Assembly (NCBI GenBank): GCA_902778995.1 | Contig: CACYZW010000005.1 | Span: 1-60,731 of the forward strand | Length of the DNA stretch: 60,731 nucleotides | From: an uncultured Eubacteriales bacterium | GTDB taxonomy: Bacteria; Bacillota; Clostridia; Christensenellales; Aristaeellaceae | Direction: 5' to 3' | In this document: piece by piece, positions 48,225 to 54,386 of the stretch | Position numbering within the stretch: the stretch's first letter is position 1 | Layout of the letters: each line of letters begins with the position of its first letter | The notes under the pieces: generated by a model | Databases searched by the model: none | The model's input: the letters and a program-made list of their open reading frames with translations, nothing else | Told to the model about the DNA's origin: nothing | Program-made: the position numbers and the translations under genes

Positions 48225-48965
48225 ATGCTGAATGTCCTCGGAATCATCTATATGACGGTGGGAACGGCCTGCATCGCCTTCTATTTCCTGATCGGGCTCT
48301 ATTCCCGCTTCGGGCTGAGCATACAGTGGATCTGGCTGGTCGCGGGCGCGGCGCTGATCGTCGCCGGACTGCTGACCCGCGCGCCGCTGCCCCGCTGGCT
48401 GCGCTACGCCTGGCGCATTGCGCTGATCTGCGGAATGACGCTGCTCGCGGCGCTGTTATCCCTGGTGATCAGCGGCATGAACGCCACGGCGCCGCCCGGG
48501 ATGGACTATCTGACGGTGTTGGGGGCCAGCGTATACGCCGACGGACCCAGCCCAGCCCTCACCCGGCGGGTAAACGCGGTGATGAATTGCCTCGATCAGC
48601 ACCCCGACGCCGTCATCATCGCTTCCGGCGGCCAGGGCAAGGACGAACCCGTCAGCGAAGCCCAATGCATCCGCGACGAGCTGGTCAAGCGCGGCGTCAA
48701 TCCGAAGCGCATCGTCATGGAAGACAAATCCAGCAAAACGCTGGAAAACCTGGCCTTTTCAAAGGCCCTGATCGACCGGCCGGACGCCGCCGTGGGCATC
48801 GTCACCAACAACTACCACATCTGGCGCTCGATGCGCCTGGCCCGTCGGGCGGGCTTCACGAACGCGTATGGCATCGCCGCAGAATACACCGGCCCGACCC
48901 TCATTCACTTCATGGTGCGCGAGGCCATCGCCATCCTCGAGGGTTTTTTGCGGGGCAAGCTGTGA
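48225..48965 (+). CDS. YdcF-family membrane protein (DUF218)
   Basis: The 246-residue product begins after GGGAGGA. About three or four membrane helices (residues 3-85) precede a DUF218 domain with YLTVLGASVYADGPSPALTRRVNAVM, ASGGQGKDEPVSEA, EDKSSKTLENLAFSK and IVTNNYHIWRSMRLARRAG. Related proteins act in vancomycin sensitivity (SanA) and envelope integrity, but the activity is unknown. It may lie on the outer face of the membrane. Confidence 0.88.
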   Translation: MLNVLGIIYMTVGTACIAFYFLIGLYSRFGLSIQWIWLVAGAALIVAGLLTRAPLPRWLRYAWRIALICGMTLLAALLSLVISGMNATAPPGMDYLTVLGASVYADGPSPALTRRVNAVMNCLDQHPDAVIIASGGQGKDEPVSEAQCIRDELVKRGVNPKRIVMEDKSSKTLENLAFSKALIDRPDAAVGIVTNNYHIWRSMRLARRAGFTNAYGIAAEYTGPTLIHFMVREAIAILEGFLRGKL

Positions 48966-48971
48966 ATCATA

Positions 48972-48998
48972 AAACGCCGTCGCGATGCGACGGCGTTT
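48972..48998 (+). terminator. Terminator after the YdcF gene
   Basis: AAACGCCGTCGC-GAT-GCGACGGCGTTT is a perfect 12-bp stem with A and T tails, so it can work in both directions. An identical hairpin lies at 49197-49223. Confidence 0.8.
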
Positions 48999-49085
48999 CA
49001 GACCGCTGACAAAGGCCGCAAACGCAGAAAATCCTTCCGAAAGAAGAACGGAAGGATTTTCTGCTTGCAGTGTTGGCGTCGCCTG
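48999..49085 (-). repeat. 87-bp repeat with long hairpin, copy 2 (inverted)
   Basis: Read on the minus strand, this matches 40033-40119 with few changes, including the pair GCAGAAAATCCTTC/GAAGGATTTTCTGC. It starts directly after the terminator of the YdcF gene. Confidence 0.8.
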
Positions 49086-49196
49086 CAAAATGCGGTCATT
49101 TACGACGGGGTAAACTCCCTTTTTTGCAGGCTCGCCGCCTTGCCTTACAGCCTTTTTCAGCGGCCGGCAGTCTGTTGACTTTGTCAGCATCCATAA

Positions 49197-49223
49197 AAAC
49201 GCCGTCGCGATGCGACGGCGTTT
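49197..49223 (-). terminator. Terminator of the HPr-like gene
   Basis: This is a second exact copy of the 12-bp stem found at 48972-48998, placed just after the HPr-like stop on the minus strand. The 200 bases between the two terminators contain the 87-bp repeat and no gene. Confidence 0.8.
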
Positions 49224-49234
49224 CATTACATCAA

Positions 49235-49465
49235 TCAACCGATGATGAAGGGCTTCAGCTCTTCCATCAGGTCGTCACAGTGATCGGCGTAAACCTCAAG
49301 GGTGATCGGTTTGGAAAGATCCAGGCTGAATATGCCCAGAATGGACTTGCCATCCACAACGTGGCGACCCACGCGCAGATCGATGTCATAGGGATAGCGA
49401 TTTGCGATGTTGACGAAGGTCTTGACATTTTCCGCCAGGCTAAGCTTGATATTCACGGCTTTCAT
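49235..49465 (-). CDS. HPr-like protein without the active-site histidine
   Basis: The 76-residue product has the HPr fold pattern, including KSILGIFSLDLSKPITLEVYADHCDDLMEEL, where the serine of KSILGIFSL would be the regulatory site. The usual GLHARPA segment is replaced by LSLAENVK, so phosphotransfer through His15 is not possible. It may act like Crh, as a regulator only. It is a single-gene transcription unit. Confidence 0.8.
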   Translation of the reverse strand: MKAVNIKLSLAENVKTFVNIANRYPYDIDLRVGRHVVDGKSILGIFSLDLSKPITLEVYADHCDDLMEELKPFIIG

Positions 49466-49495
49466 CGGTTCCGTCTCCTCACTTATTTACATGAT

Positions 49496-49520
49496 ACGGG
49501 AAGCACTTCGTCCCGTTTTT
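49496..49520 (+). terminator. Hairpin with T tail upstream of the HPr-like gene
   Basis: ACGGGA (49496-49501), nine-base loop, TCCCGT (49511-49516) and TTTT. It reads as a plus-strand terminator although no plus-strand gene ends here, or as leader structure of the HPr-like mRNA. Confidence 0.4.
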
Positions 49521-49523
49521 AAT

Positions 49524-49552
49524 AGCATAACGCCGCAATATAAAAGTTTCAA
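49524..49552 (-). promoter_or_regulatory. Promoter of the HPr-like gene
   Basis: On the minus strand TTGAAA (49552-49547) and TATGCT (49529-49524) are spaced by 17 bases. Confidence 0.6.
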
Positions 49553-49655
49553 GTGCTTTGCGCCCGTTAACGAACATTTAATTGTGCCCGTTTCATCCCA
49601 CCGATCGCCCGACAGCCCTCCAAAAGTAAAATGCAGATGAATTCACTAAAACCCC

Positions 49656-49684
49656 TTGACTTTTATGCCGTTCGGAATTATAAT
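49656..49684 (+). promoter_or_regulatory. Promoter of tRNA-Gln
   Basis: TTGACT at 49656-49661 and TATAAT at 49679-49684 are 17 bases apart, about 38 bases before the tRNA. Confidence 0.8.
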
Positions 49685-49722
49685 ACCTTTTGTCGGTCGG
49701 GCACGTTGTGTCCGGTTGACAT

Positions 49723-49796
49723 TGCCGAATTGTGTAAAGGTAGCACGAATGACTCTGACTCATTTAGTCCTGGTTCGAATCCAGGTTCGGCAGCCA
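49723..49796 (+). tRNA. tRNA-Gln (anticodon CTG)
   Basis: The acceptor stem TGCCGAA/TTCGGCA, D arm GTGT/GCAC, anticodon arm AATGA-CTCTGAC-TCATT and T arm CCTGG-TTCGAAT-CCAGG are all well paired. Discriminator G is followed by an encoded CCA (49794-49796). U33 is present. The anticodon CUG decodes CAG. Confidence 0.93.
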
Positions 49797-49804
49797 TCAC
49801 GGCG

Positions 49805-49834
49805 AAAACCGGGGTTCGAGTCCCCGTGGCGGTA
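49805..49834 (+). tRNA. 3' half of a tRNA (remnant)
   Basis: CGGGG-TTCGAGT-CCCCG is a perfect T arm, followed by TGGCGGT as an acceptor-like strand. No complementary 5' half (ACCGCCA) or anticodon arm lies upstream. It could be a decayed tRNA or an old attachment site. It lies on the tRNA-Gln transcript, before the terminator. Confidence 0.5.
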
Positions 49835-49837
49835 TTT

Positions 49838-49867
49838 AAAAGTCGCGCAAGCGACTTTTTTATTTTT
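49838..49867 (+). terminator. Terminator of the tRNA-Gln transcript
   Basis: AAAAGTCGC, loop GCAA and GCGACTTTTTT, followed by ATTTTT. Confidence 0.85.
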
Positions 49868-49889
49868 GGGAAAACTTCAGCGCATTAGC

Positions 49890-49918
49890 TTGACAAAAGC
49901 CATTTAATCCCTTATAAT
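49890..49918 (+). promoter_or_regulatory. Near-consensus orphan promoter
   Basis: A perfect TTGACA at 49890-49895 and a perfect TATAAT at 49913-49918 are separated by 17 bases, but no plus-strand gene follows before the convergent amidohydrolase. Confidence 0.8.
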
Positions 49919-49924
49919 ATATAT

Positions 49925-50004
49925 GTCATAGTTACAAAGTAACCATATGCTATGACTCATCCTTTCTTCAGCGCCCGGAACCGGGATCCGGGCGCTCTGT
50001 CTTT
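49925..50004 (+). ncRNA. Candidate small RNA
   Basis: The predicted transcript folds into GTCATAG/CTATGAC (49925-49931 with 49950-49956), with an inner GTTAC-AAA-GTAAC, and then AGCGCCCGG/CCGGGCGCT (49970-49978 with 49988-49996), followed by CTGTCTTT as a weak terminator tail. It has no ORF. It is about 80 bases long and convergent with the amidohydrolase, so it may be a trans-acting sRNA or the end of a short antisense transcript. Confidence 0.5.
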
Positions 50005-50095
50005 GCATCGGATCATGTCTCCTTTTTTGCGCTATGTCTCCTGTTTACAGCTCCTGGTGAACCCTCCTGTGCCGCCTGTCTCCACCTCCGGCGGA

Positions 50096-51442
50096 TCAGC
50101 GCCCTTTCATCTTCTCAACCTCCACGGCAATCTCCCGGATGAGCTCGGCCTCGGTGATTCCGCAGGCAAAGCTGCCCTTGTGATACACGATCCTGCCGTT
50201 CACAATGGTCGTGTCGATGTTCTCCTCCGACGAGGCATACACCACCGTCGCCTCCGCGTCGTGGTTGGGGAACGACTTCAGGTGTCTTGGGTCAAACAGT
50301 ATCATATCGGCCTTTCTGCCGACCTCCAGTACCCCGAGCGCATCCTCCATGCCGATGGCCCTGGCGCCGCTCCACGTCGCCATGCGCACGACCTGACCGG
50401 CCGTGATCACAGAGGCGTCGCGATGGATGCCCTTCTGTATGAGCGCAGCCAGCTTCATCGTCTCCAGCATGTCGGTGCTGTTGTTGCTGGCCGCGCCATC
50501 CGTGCCAAGGGCCACGTTGACCCCCGCGCGAAGGCTCTCCGGTATCGGCGGAACGCCTGAACCCAGATACAGGTTGGGCGCCGGGTTGTGGCTGACGGAC
50601 ACCCCGTATTCCGCAAAGCGCCGGATGTCGTCCGGCGTCAGATTGACACAGTGCACGGCGAGCAGTTTGTCCGTCAGGAACCCGATTTCCTCCAGCAGAT
50701 CGACGATGTCCTTTCCATAGTATCGCAGGCACATCTCATTGTCCACTTCCGTCTCCTTGAGATGCATCGAGTACCGGACGTTTTCGCTCCGGCAATACTC
50801 CAGCATGACCTGGTAGCCCCGCTTCGTCGTCGACCATGTCACGTCGGGGCCGGTCCAGATGGACAGCATGTCGTCCTCGCGATAGCGCTTTTTCAGCGCC
50901 TCCACCGCGCGCATCGCCGCGTCCGCCGGTTCAATGAACTCGGAGGGCATGCCGTATTCCTCGCCGGTGTCCTGAAAAGTTCGGATAAAGACGCTCCGAA
51001 TGCCCGTGGACCGCATGCCTTCAATGCAGGCGTGCGCCAGCTCGGGATCCTGGTTCGTATAGAAAAACTCACAGATGGACGTGCAGCCGCTCTTCAGCGC
51101 CTCCATACACGCGAGCTGCGCCGCCAGCATGTGCTGTCGCGGCGACATGATCCTGCCATAGGGCAGCGCGGACAGATTCAACCACTCGATCAGCCGGTGA
51201 TCCGCGCCCAGGCCCTTGAGGAACGACTGGAAGATATGGATGTGCGTATCAACAAAGCCCGGAAACAGAACCATGCCCTCCCCGTCGATTTCCCGCATGG
51301 CCCGGTCACATTCCGGCAGAGCCCCCTGCCCAATCCACGCGATCCTGTCGCCCTGTATCGCCACCGTGCCGCGATCAATGACGCGCCCGTCCCGATCCAT
51401 GGTGTAAATTTTTGCGTTCCGAACGGCCAGATCATAGGTCAT
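50096..51442 (-). CDS. Amidohydrolase, S-adenosylhomocysteine/methylthioadenosine deaminase-like
   Basis: The 448-residue enzyme begins after GGAGGTGACA. It has the metal site VDTHIHIFQSFLKG, LHCVN-type histidine in LAVHCVNLTPDDI, VSHNPAPNLYLGSGVPPI and GTDGAASNNSTDMLETMK, all features of the TRZ/ATZ deaminase group. It most likely deaminates SAH, MTA, guanine or a related amino-purine. No neighbouring gene fixes the substrate. It shares its strand with the two nucleotidyltransferases upstream but is separated by its own start region. Confidence 0.85.
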   Translation of the reverse strand: MTYDLAVRNAKIYTMDRDGRVIDRGTVAIQGDRIAWIGQGALPECDRAMREIDGEGMVLFPGFVDTHIHIFQSFLKGLGADHRLIEWLNLSALPYGRIMSPRQHMLAAQLACMEALKSGCTSICEFFYTNQDPELAHACIEGMRSTGIRSVFIRTFQDTGEEYGMPSEFIEPADAAMRAVEALKKRYREDDMLSIWTGPDVTWSTTKRGYQVMLEYCRSENVRYSMHLKETEVDNEMCLRYYGKDIVDLLEEIGFLTDKLLAVHCVNLTPDDIRRFAEYGVSVSHNPAPNLYLGSGVPPIPESLRAGVNVALGTDGAASNNSTDMLETMKLAALIQKGIHRDASVITAGQVVRMATWSGARAIGMEDALGVLEVGRKADMILFDPRHLKSFPNHDAEATVVYASSEENIDTTIVNGRIVYHKGSFACGITEAELIREIAVEVEKMKGR

Positions 51443-51491
51443 GGCATTGTCACCTCCTCAAAAGTCCCATCACAGCGGGCTTCAAGCCTGT

Positions 51492-52247
51492 CTACTGCGC
51501 GACGATTTCCATAAAGAGCCGGTTCAGGGCCGCCCAATCCCGGTTTCGATCGTCGGGCATGGCCGCGCCGATGGCCTTCTGCCGGGGCAATTCATCGCGT
51601 ATGAACGACTGTATCTCCGGGATATGGGGAAGCTGCTCCGATTCCGTCGTGCGCTTCTTCACCTCCAGCAGCCGGTCGATGGCCGCCCGCAGGGTCGGCT
51701 CGATGTCCATGTTCAACAGGTCGTCAAACCGCACGGGCGGCTCCCCGTGGTATGTTTCGATGTACCGGGCGGCCAGCAGCGGACGGAGCGCGTAAAAATA
51801 CTTCTTGTACCGAACGGTGTCCCCGTTCAGATGCTTCACCCATGTGGACGCGGCGGTGCCGTAATAGTGGTTGACCGCGGTTTTTCCGGAGAAATAGTCC
51901 TTCGACAGCGCCCGCGCGCGGTCCCATTCCGGCGTCGTTTCGTAGACGATGGGCGAGTTGTTCCACTCAAAGAGGGTCGCGTTGGCCTGTTGCAGATGCT
52001 TCAACGCCTTGCGCAAATCCCAGCCGTTGATGTCCAAAACCTCGTCCAGCTGCCATTCGATCACATCCCGGGGCTCGTCCAGGCGAAGATAGTCGGACAT
52101 GGGACGGACGTAGATAAAGCGCACGTCATAGTCGCTGTCCGGAGACGCGAAGCCCCAGGCGCGGCTGCCGGATTCTGCGGCGTGCAGTATGCGCACGCCA
52201 TGCTGTTCTTCTATCTTGCGCAGCTGACGCACTATGGTTTCCTTCAT
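51492..52247 (-). CDS. RlaP-like nucleotidyltransferase (first of pair)
   Basis: The 251-residue protein starts at the ATG at 52247, with GAGGGGG upstream. The pol-beta nucleotidyltransferase motif is HAAESGSRAWGFASPDSDYDVRFIYV (GS...G...DxD), followed by VIEWQLDEVLDINGWDLRKALKHLQQANATLFEWNNSPIVY, which matches PF10127, the family named RNA-ligase-associated nucleotidyltransferase (RlaP). Family knowledge suggests a role in RNA end repair or modification. Here it is paired with a second member and lies beside a tRNA-like RNA array, with no RNA ligase in view. Confidence 0.85.
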   Translation of the reverse strand: MKETIVRQLRKIEEQHGVRILHAAESGSRAWGFASPDSDYDVRFIYVRPMSDYLRLDEPRDVIEWQLDEVLDINGWDLRKALKHLQQANATLFEWNNSPIVYETTPEWDRARALSKDYFSGKTAVNHYYGTAASTWVKHLNGDTVRYKKYFYALRPLLAARYIETYHGEPPVRFDDLLNMDIEPTLRAAIDRLLEVKKRTTESEQLPHIPEIQSFIRDELPRQKAIGAAMPDDRNRDWAALNRLFMEIVAQ

Positions 52248-52298
52248 ATATTCGATACCCCCTCGTTTATCTGGCCGCACTGACCTGCGCCGCCAGGC

Positions 52299-53315
52299 TC
52301 ACAGGCTCATCCGATTGACGTGCTCCACAAACGCGGCTATCCGCGCCATATCGGGCTCGTCCGGAAGGGTCGTGCGCTTCGCGGCCTCCCGGAATCGCCG
52401 TTCGTACTGGTCGAGCATGTCGAAAAAATCCTTCGACAGGGTGCTGTCCGCCTGCATGAAGCCGCCCTCCCGAATCTTCATCAGCAACGGCAGATCGTCC
52501 TGCCGACAGGTGATGATCTCATGCTTTTCGAGGATGTCAATGCCCGTCATCAGCAGGCGAATCAGGTGCATCGCGTGCTTGTTGAGGTGATTGTCGTCCT
52601 TCTTATGGTCGCGATGGCCGACCTTGTTGTAATCGCGCACGACGTTGCGCAGCGTTTCTATGAGGCTGTTGTATTCGCGCAGCGGAAGGTGGGTGTACGC
52701 CGCGTCCACAAATATCTCGGTATCCAGCCCCTCCGTCACCGCGTCGTCGATGTAAAGGCGCATGCGACCCTCGGCGGCGAGCAGGCTCTTGCGGTTGAAG
52801 TCATCCAGCGCGTTCTGCACCGAATTCAGCACGTGCCGCTCGCGGTCCGACTGGGAGAGGGCGTCGCGGGCGATGGCGTTTTGAAGCCTTCGCAGCTGGG
52901 CGCTGGCGTATCCTCCAAAGGCCCTGATCGCGCGCTTGGACAGGAACAGGATGCGGTTGTCAAGCAGCGCCTGTCCCAGCGGCGATACGATCATATATTT
53001 TTCCGGCGGCAGACCCAGTACCTCAAAGCAGTTGGGATTGCACTCCAGCAGGAGGCGGATCATCTTGTTGAAGCCGAATATAACGGTGTCGGTGGCCGTA
53101 TCCACATACTGCTCAAACGCCGTCAGGCCCAGCAGATCCGATGGCAGTTGCAGCGTGACGCCGCGAAAATCGATGTCGCTGCCCGCCCTGTTGGTGCCGT
53201 AGCCATAGCTGCCGGACAGGCCCAGCAGCATGATGCGGCTCCCGAACCGCTCGTTATTCCTGAGGAAATCGTAATCAGCGGATTGCAGCAGCGCTTCAAA
53301 ATCAGGTATACCCAT
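52299..53315 (-). CDS. RlaP-like nucleotidyltransferase (second of pair)
   Basis: The 338-residue protein begins after AAAGGGGGAAA. Its active-site region is GLSGSYGYGTNRAGSDIDFRGV, and VIFGFNKMIRLLLECNPNCFEVLGLPPE is the second conserved block of PF10127. It has a longer C-terminal helical region than its partner. The stop lies 51 bases upstream of the partner's start, so the two form an operon reading away from the RNA array. Divergent sequence suggests different substrates or a heteromer. Confidence 0.85.
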   Translation of the reverse strand: MGIPDFEALLQSADYDFLRNNERFGSRIMLLGLSGSYGYGTNRAGSDIDFRGVTLQLPSDLLGLTAFEQYVDTATDTVIFGFNKMIRLLLECNPNCFEVLGLPPEKYMIVSPLGQALLDNRILFLSKRAIRAFGGYASAQLRRLQNAIARDALSQSDRERHVLNSVQNALDDFNRKSLLAAEGRMRLYIDDAVTEGLDTEIFVDAAYTHLPLREYNSLIETLRNVVRDYNKVGHRDHKKDDNHLNKHAMHLIRLLMTGIDILEKHEIITCRQDDLPLLMKIREGGFMQADSTLSKDFFDMLDQYERRFREAAKRTTLPDEPDMARIAAFVEHVNRMSL

Positions 53316-53481
53316 GGCGTTTCCCCCTTTTCATCAGATTATCATAACCGCCCTGGAATTGCAAGGGCTGTTTTACCGGGGCGATTTTTATATCTTTTAT
53401 GCTTCGCAACTTTTTTGCCGTGAAACGATGCCGGGCCTGTGGTAAAGTACAATCACCGCAAGGGAACAAGGCGGAAACGCC
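53316..53481. promoter_or_regulatory. Divergent control region between the nucleotidyltransferase pair and the RNA array
   Basis: The region holds the start of the minus-strand operon and the likely promoter of the plus-strand RNAs. Candidate -10 hexamers are TACAAT (53448-53453) and TAAAGT (53443-53448) on the plus strand, and TATGAT on the minus strand near 53352. None has a good -35, which may mean activator dependence. GGCG-GAAA-CGCC (53470-53481) is a small hairpin at the presumed 5' end of the first RNA. Confidence 0.35.
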
Positions 53482-53618
53482 TCCGAAGGAAAGGCTCCAA
53501 AGGCCAAAAGCACTCACAGCAAATGCTTACTTCTTTTTTTCACCACATAACCGCGGCCGTGAAACCGCAAATGGAGCATCGCTCCATACAAGAAGCCAAG
53601 TGCTTTGATTCCTTCGGA
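53482..53618 (+). ncRNA. Long-stem structured RNA (Y RNA-like candidate)
   Basis: TCCGAAGGAA (53482-53491) pairs perfectly with TTCCTTCGGA (53609-53618). Further in, AAAGCACT (53507-53514) pairs with AGTGCTTT (53599-53606) and CTTCTT (53530-53535) with AAGAAG (53590-53595). Two internal hairpins (GCGG/CCGC at 53553-53568; ATGGAGC-ATC-GCTCCAT at 53571-53587) fill the loop. A long interrupted stem from paired ends with a loaded loop is the Y RNA architecture, and UCCGAAGG also occurs in the Ro-binding helix of animal Y RNAs. Expression is not shown. Confidence 0.5.
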
Positions 53619-53639
53619 AGTCCCCTGCGGACATACCGC

Positions 53640-53712
53640 ACGCCGTTGGTCCGACCGGCCAAGCGCCTGATTCCCGATCAGGGGCGGCAGGGTTCGAATC
53701 CCCGACGGCGCA
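53640..53712 (+). tRNA. Degenerate tRNA-like unit, anticodon position CCC (Gly-like)
   Basis: The anticodon arm CCTGA-TTCCCGA-TCAGG and T arm CAGGG-TTCGAAT-CCCCG are recognisable. The acceptor ACGCCGT/ACGGCGC has one mismatch, the T stem one, and the D stem only two pairs, though the D loop keeps GG. No CCA is encoded. It follows the long-stem RNA by 21 bases and may be its tRNA-like module rather than a working tRNA. Confidence 0.55.
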
Positions 53713-53800
53713 CGGATAACGCAAAAGGTGGTGAACAGTATGAGCGCTGTGTTGTTACAGCGGAGGGGTAAAACAAAGCGGATAAAACCGCCTGTCCCGT

Positions 53801-53873
53801 GCGCCATTAGCCCAGCTGGCAGAGCACCTGACTTTTAATCAGGGAGTCCAGGGTTCGAATCCCTGATGGCGCA
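53801..53873 (+). tRNA. tRNA-Lys (anticodon TTT)
   Basis: The acceptor GCGCCAT/ATGGCGC, anticodon arm CCTGA-CTTTTAA-TCAGG and T arm CAGGG-TTCGAAT-CCCTG are perfect. The D stem has one mismatch. U33 is present. No CCA is encoded (TGC follows), unlike tRNA-Gln at 49723. It looks functional. Confidence 0.87.
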
Positions 53874-53880
53874 TGCAACG

Positions 53881-53999
53881 GCATCGTGAACAAAACCTTC
53901 CCGTGGTGATGCTAATTTCGACTGATTTGTTCAAAACGGCGGCTTAACCCCTTTGGCAGAGCCCAATGAGCGGCAAAGGGGCGCAGGCCCCGACCCGCA
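53881..53999 (+). ncRNA. Structured spacer RNA between the two tRNA-Lys units
   Basis: TGAACAAA (53887-53894) pairs with TTTGTTCA (53926-53933), and CCCCTTTG (53948-53955) pairs with CAAAGGGG (53974-53981), with a loop containing GGCAGAGCCC. GGGGC/GCCCC pairing follows. There is no ORF. The loop string GGCAGAG is shared with the D arms of the adjacent tRNA-Lys units, hinting at another decayed tRNA-like unit. Confidence 0.4.
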
Positions 54000-54005
54000 A
54001 GACAT

Positions 54006-54081
54006 GCATTCGTAACTCAACAGGCAGAGTACCGGTCCCTTAAACCGGGCCATGCAGGTTCGAAGCCTGCCGGATGCACCA
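54006..54081 (+). tRNA. tRNA-Lys (anticodon CTT), with C at position 33
   Basis: The acceptor GCATTCG/CGGATGC (one G-T), D arm ACTC/GAGT, anticodon arm CCGGT-CCCTTAA-ACCGG and T arm GCAGG-TTCGAAG-CCTGC are paired, and CCA is encoded at 54079-54081. The anticodon loop has C where almost all tRNAs have U33, which would disturb the U-turn. It may be poorly decoding or serve another role. Confidence 0.75.
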
Positions 54082-54084
54082 ACA

Positions 54085-54184
54085 AAGGCACGTACAGCAA
54101 ATACTTTGGCAATACGCTTTCAGTATTTGGAGCAGGTTCGACTCCTGCACAAGCGCGGTCGCTTCCGGCAAAACAACGTGCCTT
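54085..54184 (+). ncRNA. tRNA-like RNA closed by a 9-bp stem
   Basis: AAGGCACGT (54085-54093) pairs with ACGTGCCTT (54176-54184). Inside lie an anticodon-like arm AATAC-GCTTTCA-GTATT and a perfect T arm GCAGG-TTCGACT-CCTGC, but no tRNA acceptor pair. A tRNA-like core inside an extra closing stem is not a normal tRNA and resembles the modular design of tRNA-mimicking bacterial Y RNAs. Confidence 0.5.
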
Positions 54185-54190
54185 GTCCAT

Positions 54191-54262
54191 GGCTCCCTGG
54201 TCCAACGGCAGCGACGCCGGGCCATCCGCCCGGAAATGTGGGTTCGAATCCCATGGGAGTTG
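54191..54262 (+). tRNA. tRNA-like unit, anticodon position ATC
   Basis: The acceptor GGCTCCC/GGGAGTT pairs with two G-T pairs, anticodon arm CCGGG-CCATCCG-CCCGG and T arm GTGGG-TTCGAAT-CCCAT are good, and the D stem has three pairs. The loop again has C at position 33 and an A at 34, which is not expected for a decoding tRNA-Asp. The 3' end reads GCCCA, close to but not exactly CCA. Confidence 0.5.
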
Positions 54263-54386
54263 CCCAGCCGGAAAAGCGCCTGCAGCAGTTCATTTTGCAC
54301 CATTAAACTTCGGTCCGTTGCGAAAGGATCACGGCGCTTTGGCGGCATACCATTGTAAACATACTCTACGGAAAGGAGAGATCGTC

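Noticed and set aside
53340-53370. Sigma-54 promoter with RtcR-type control for the RNA island
   Set aside because: A TGG...TTGCA string is present, but the -24/-12 spacing is wrong and no RtcR gene is in view.
53527-53807. Minus-strand open frames across the RNA array
   Set aside because: They run through tRNA-like stems and match no protein; they lack ribosome sites.
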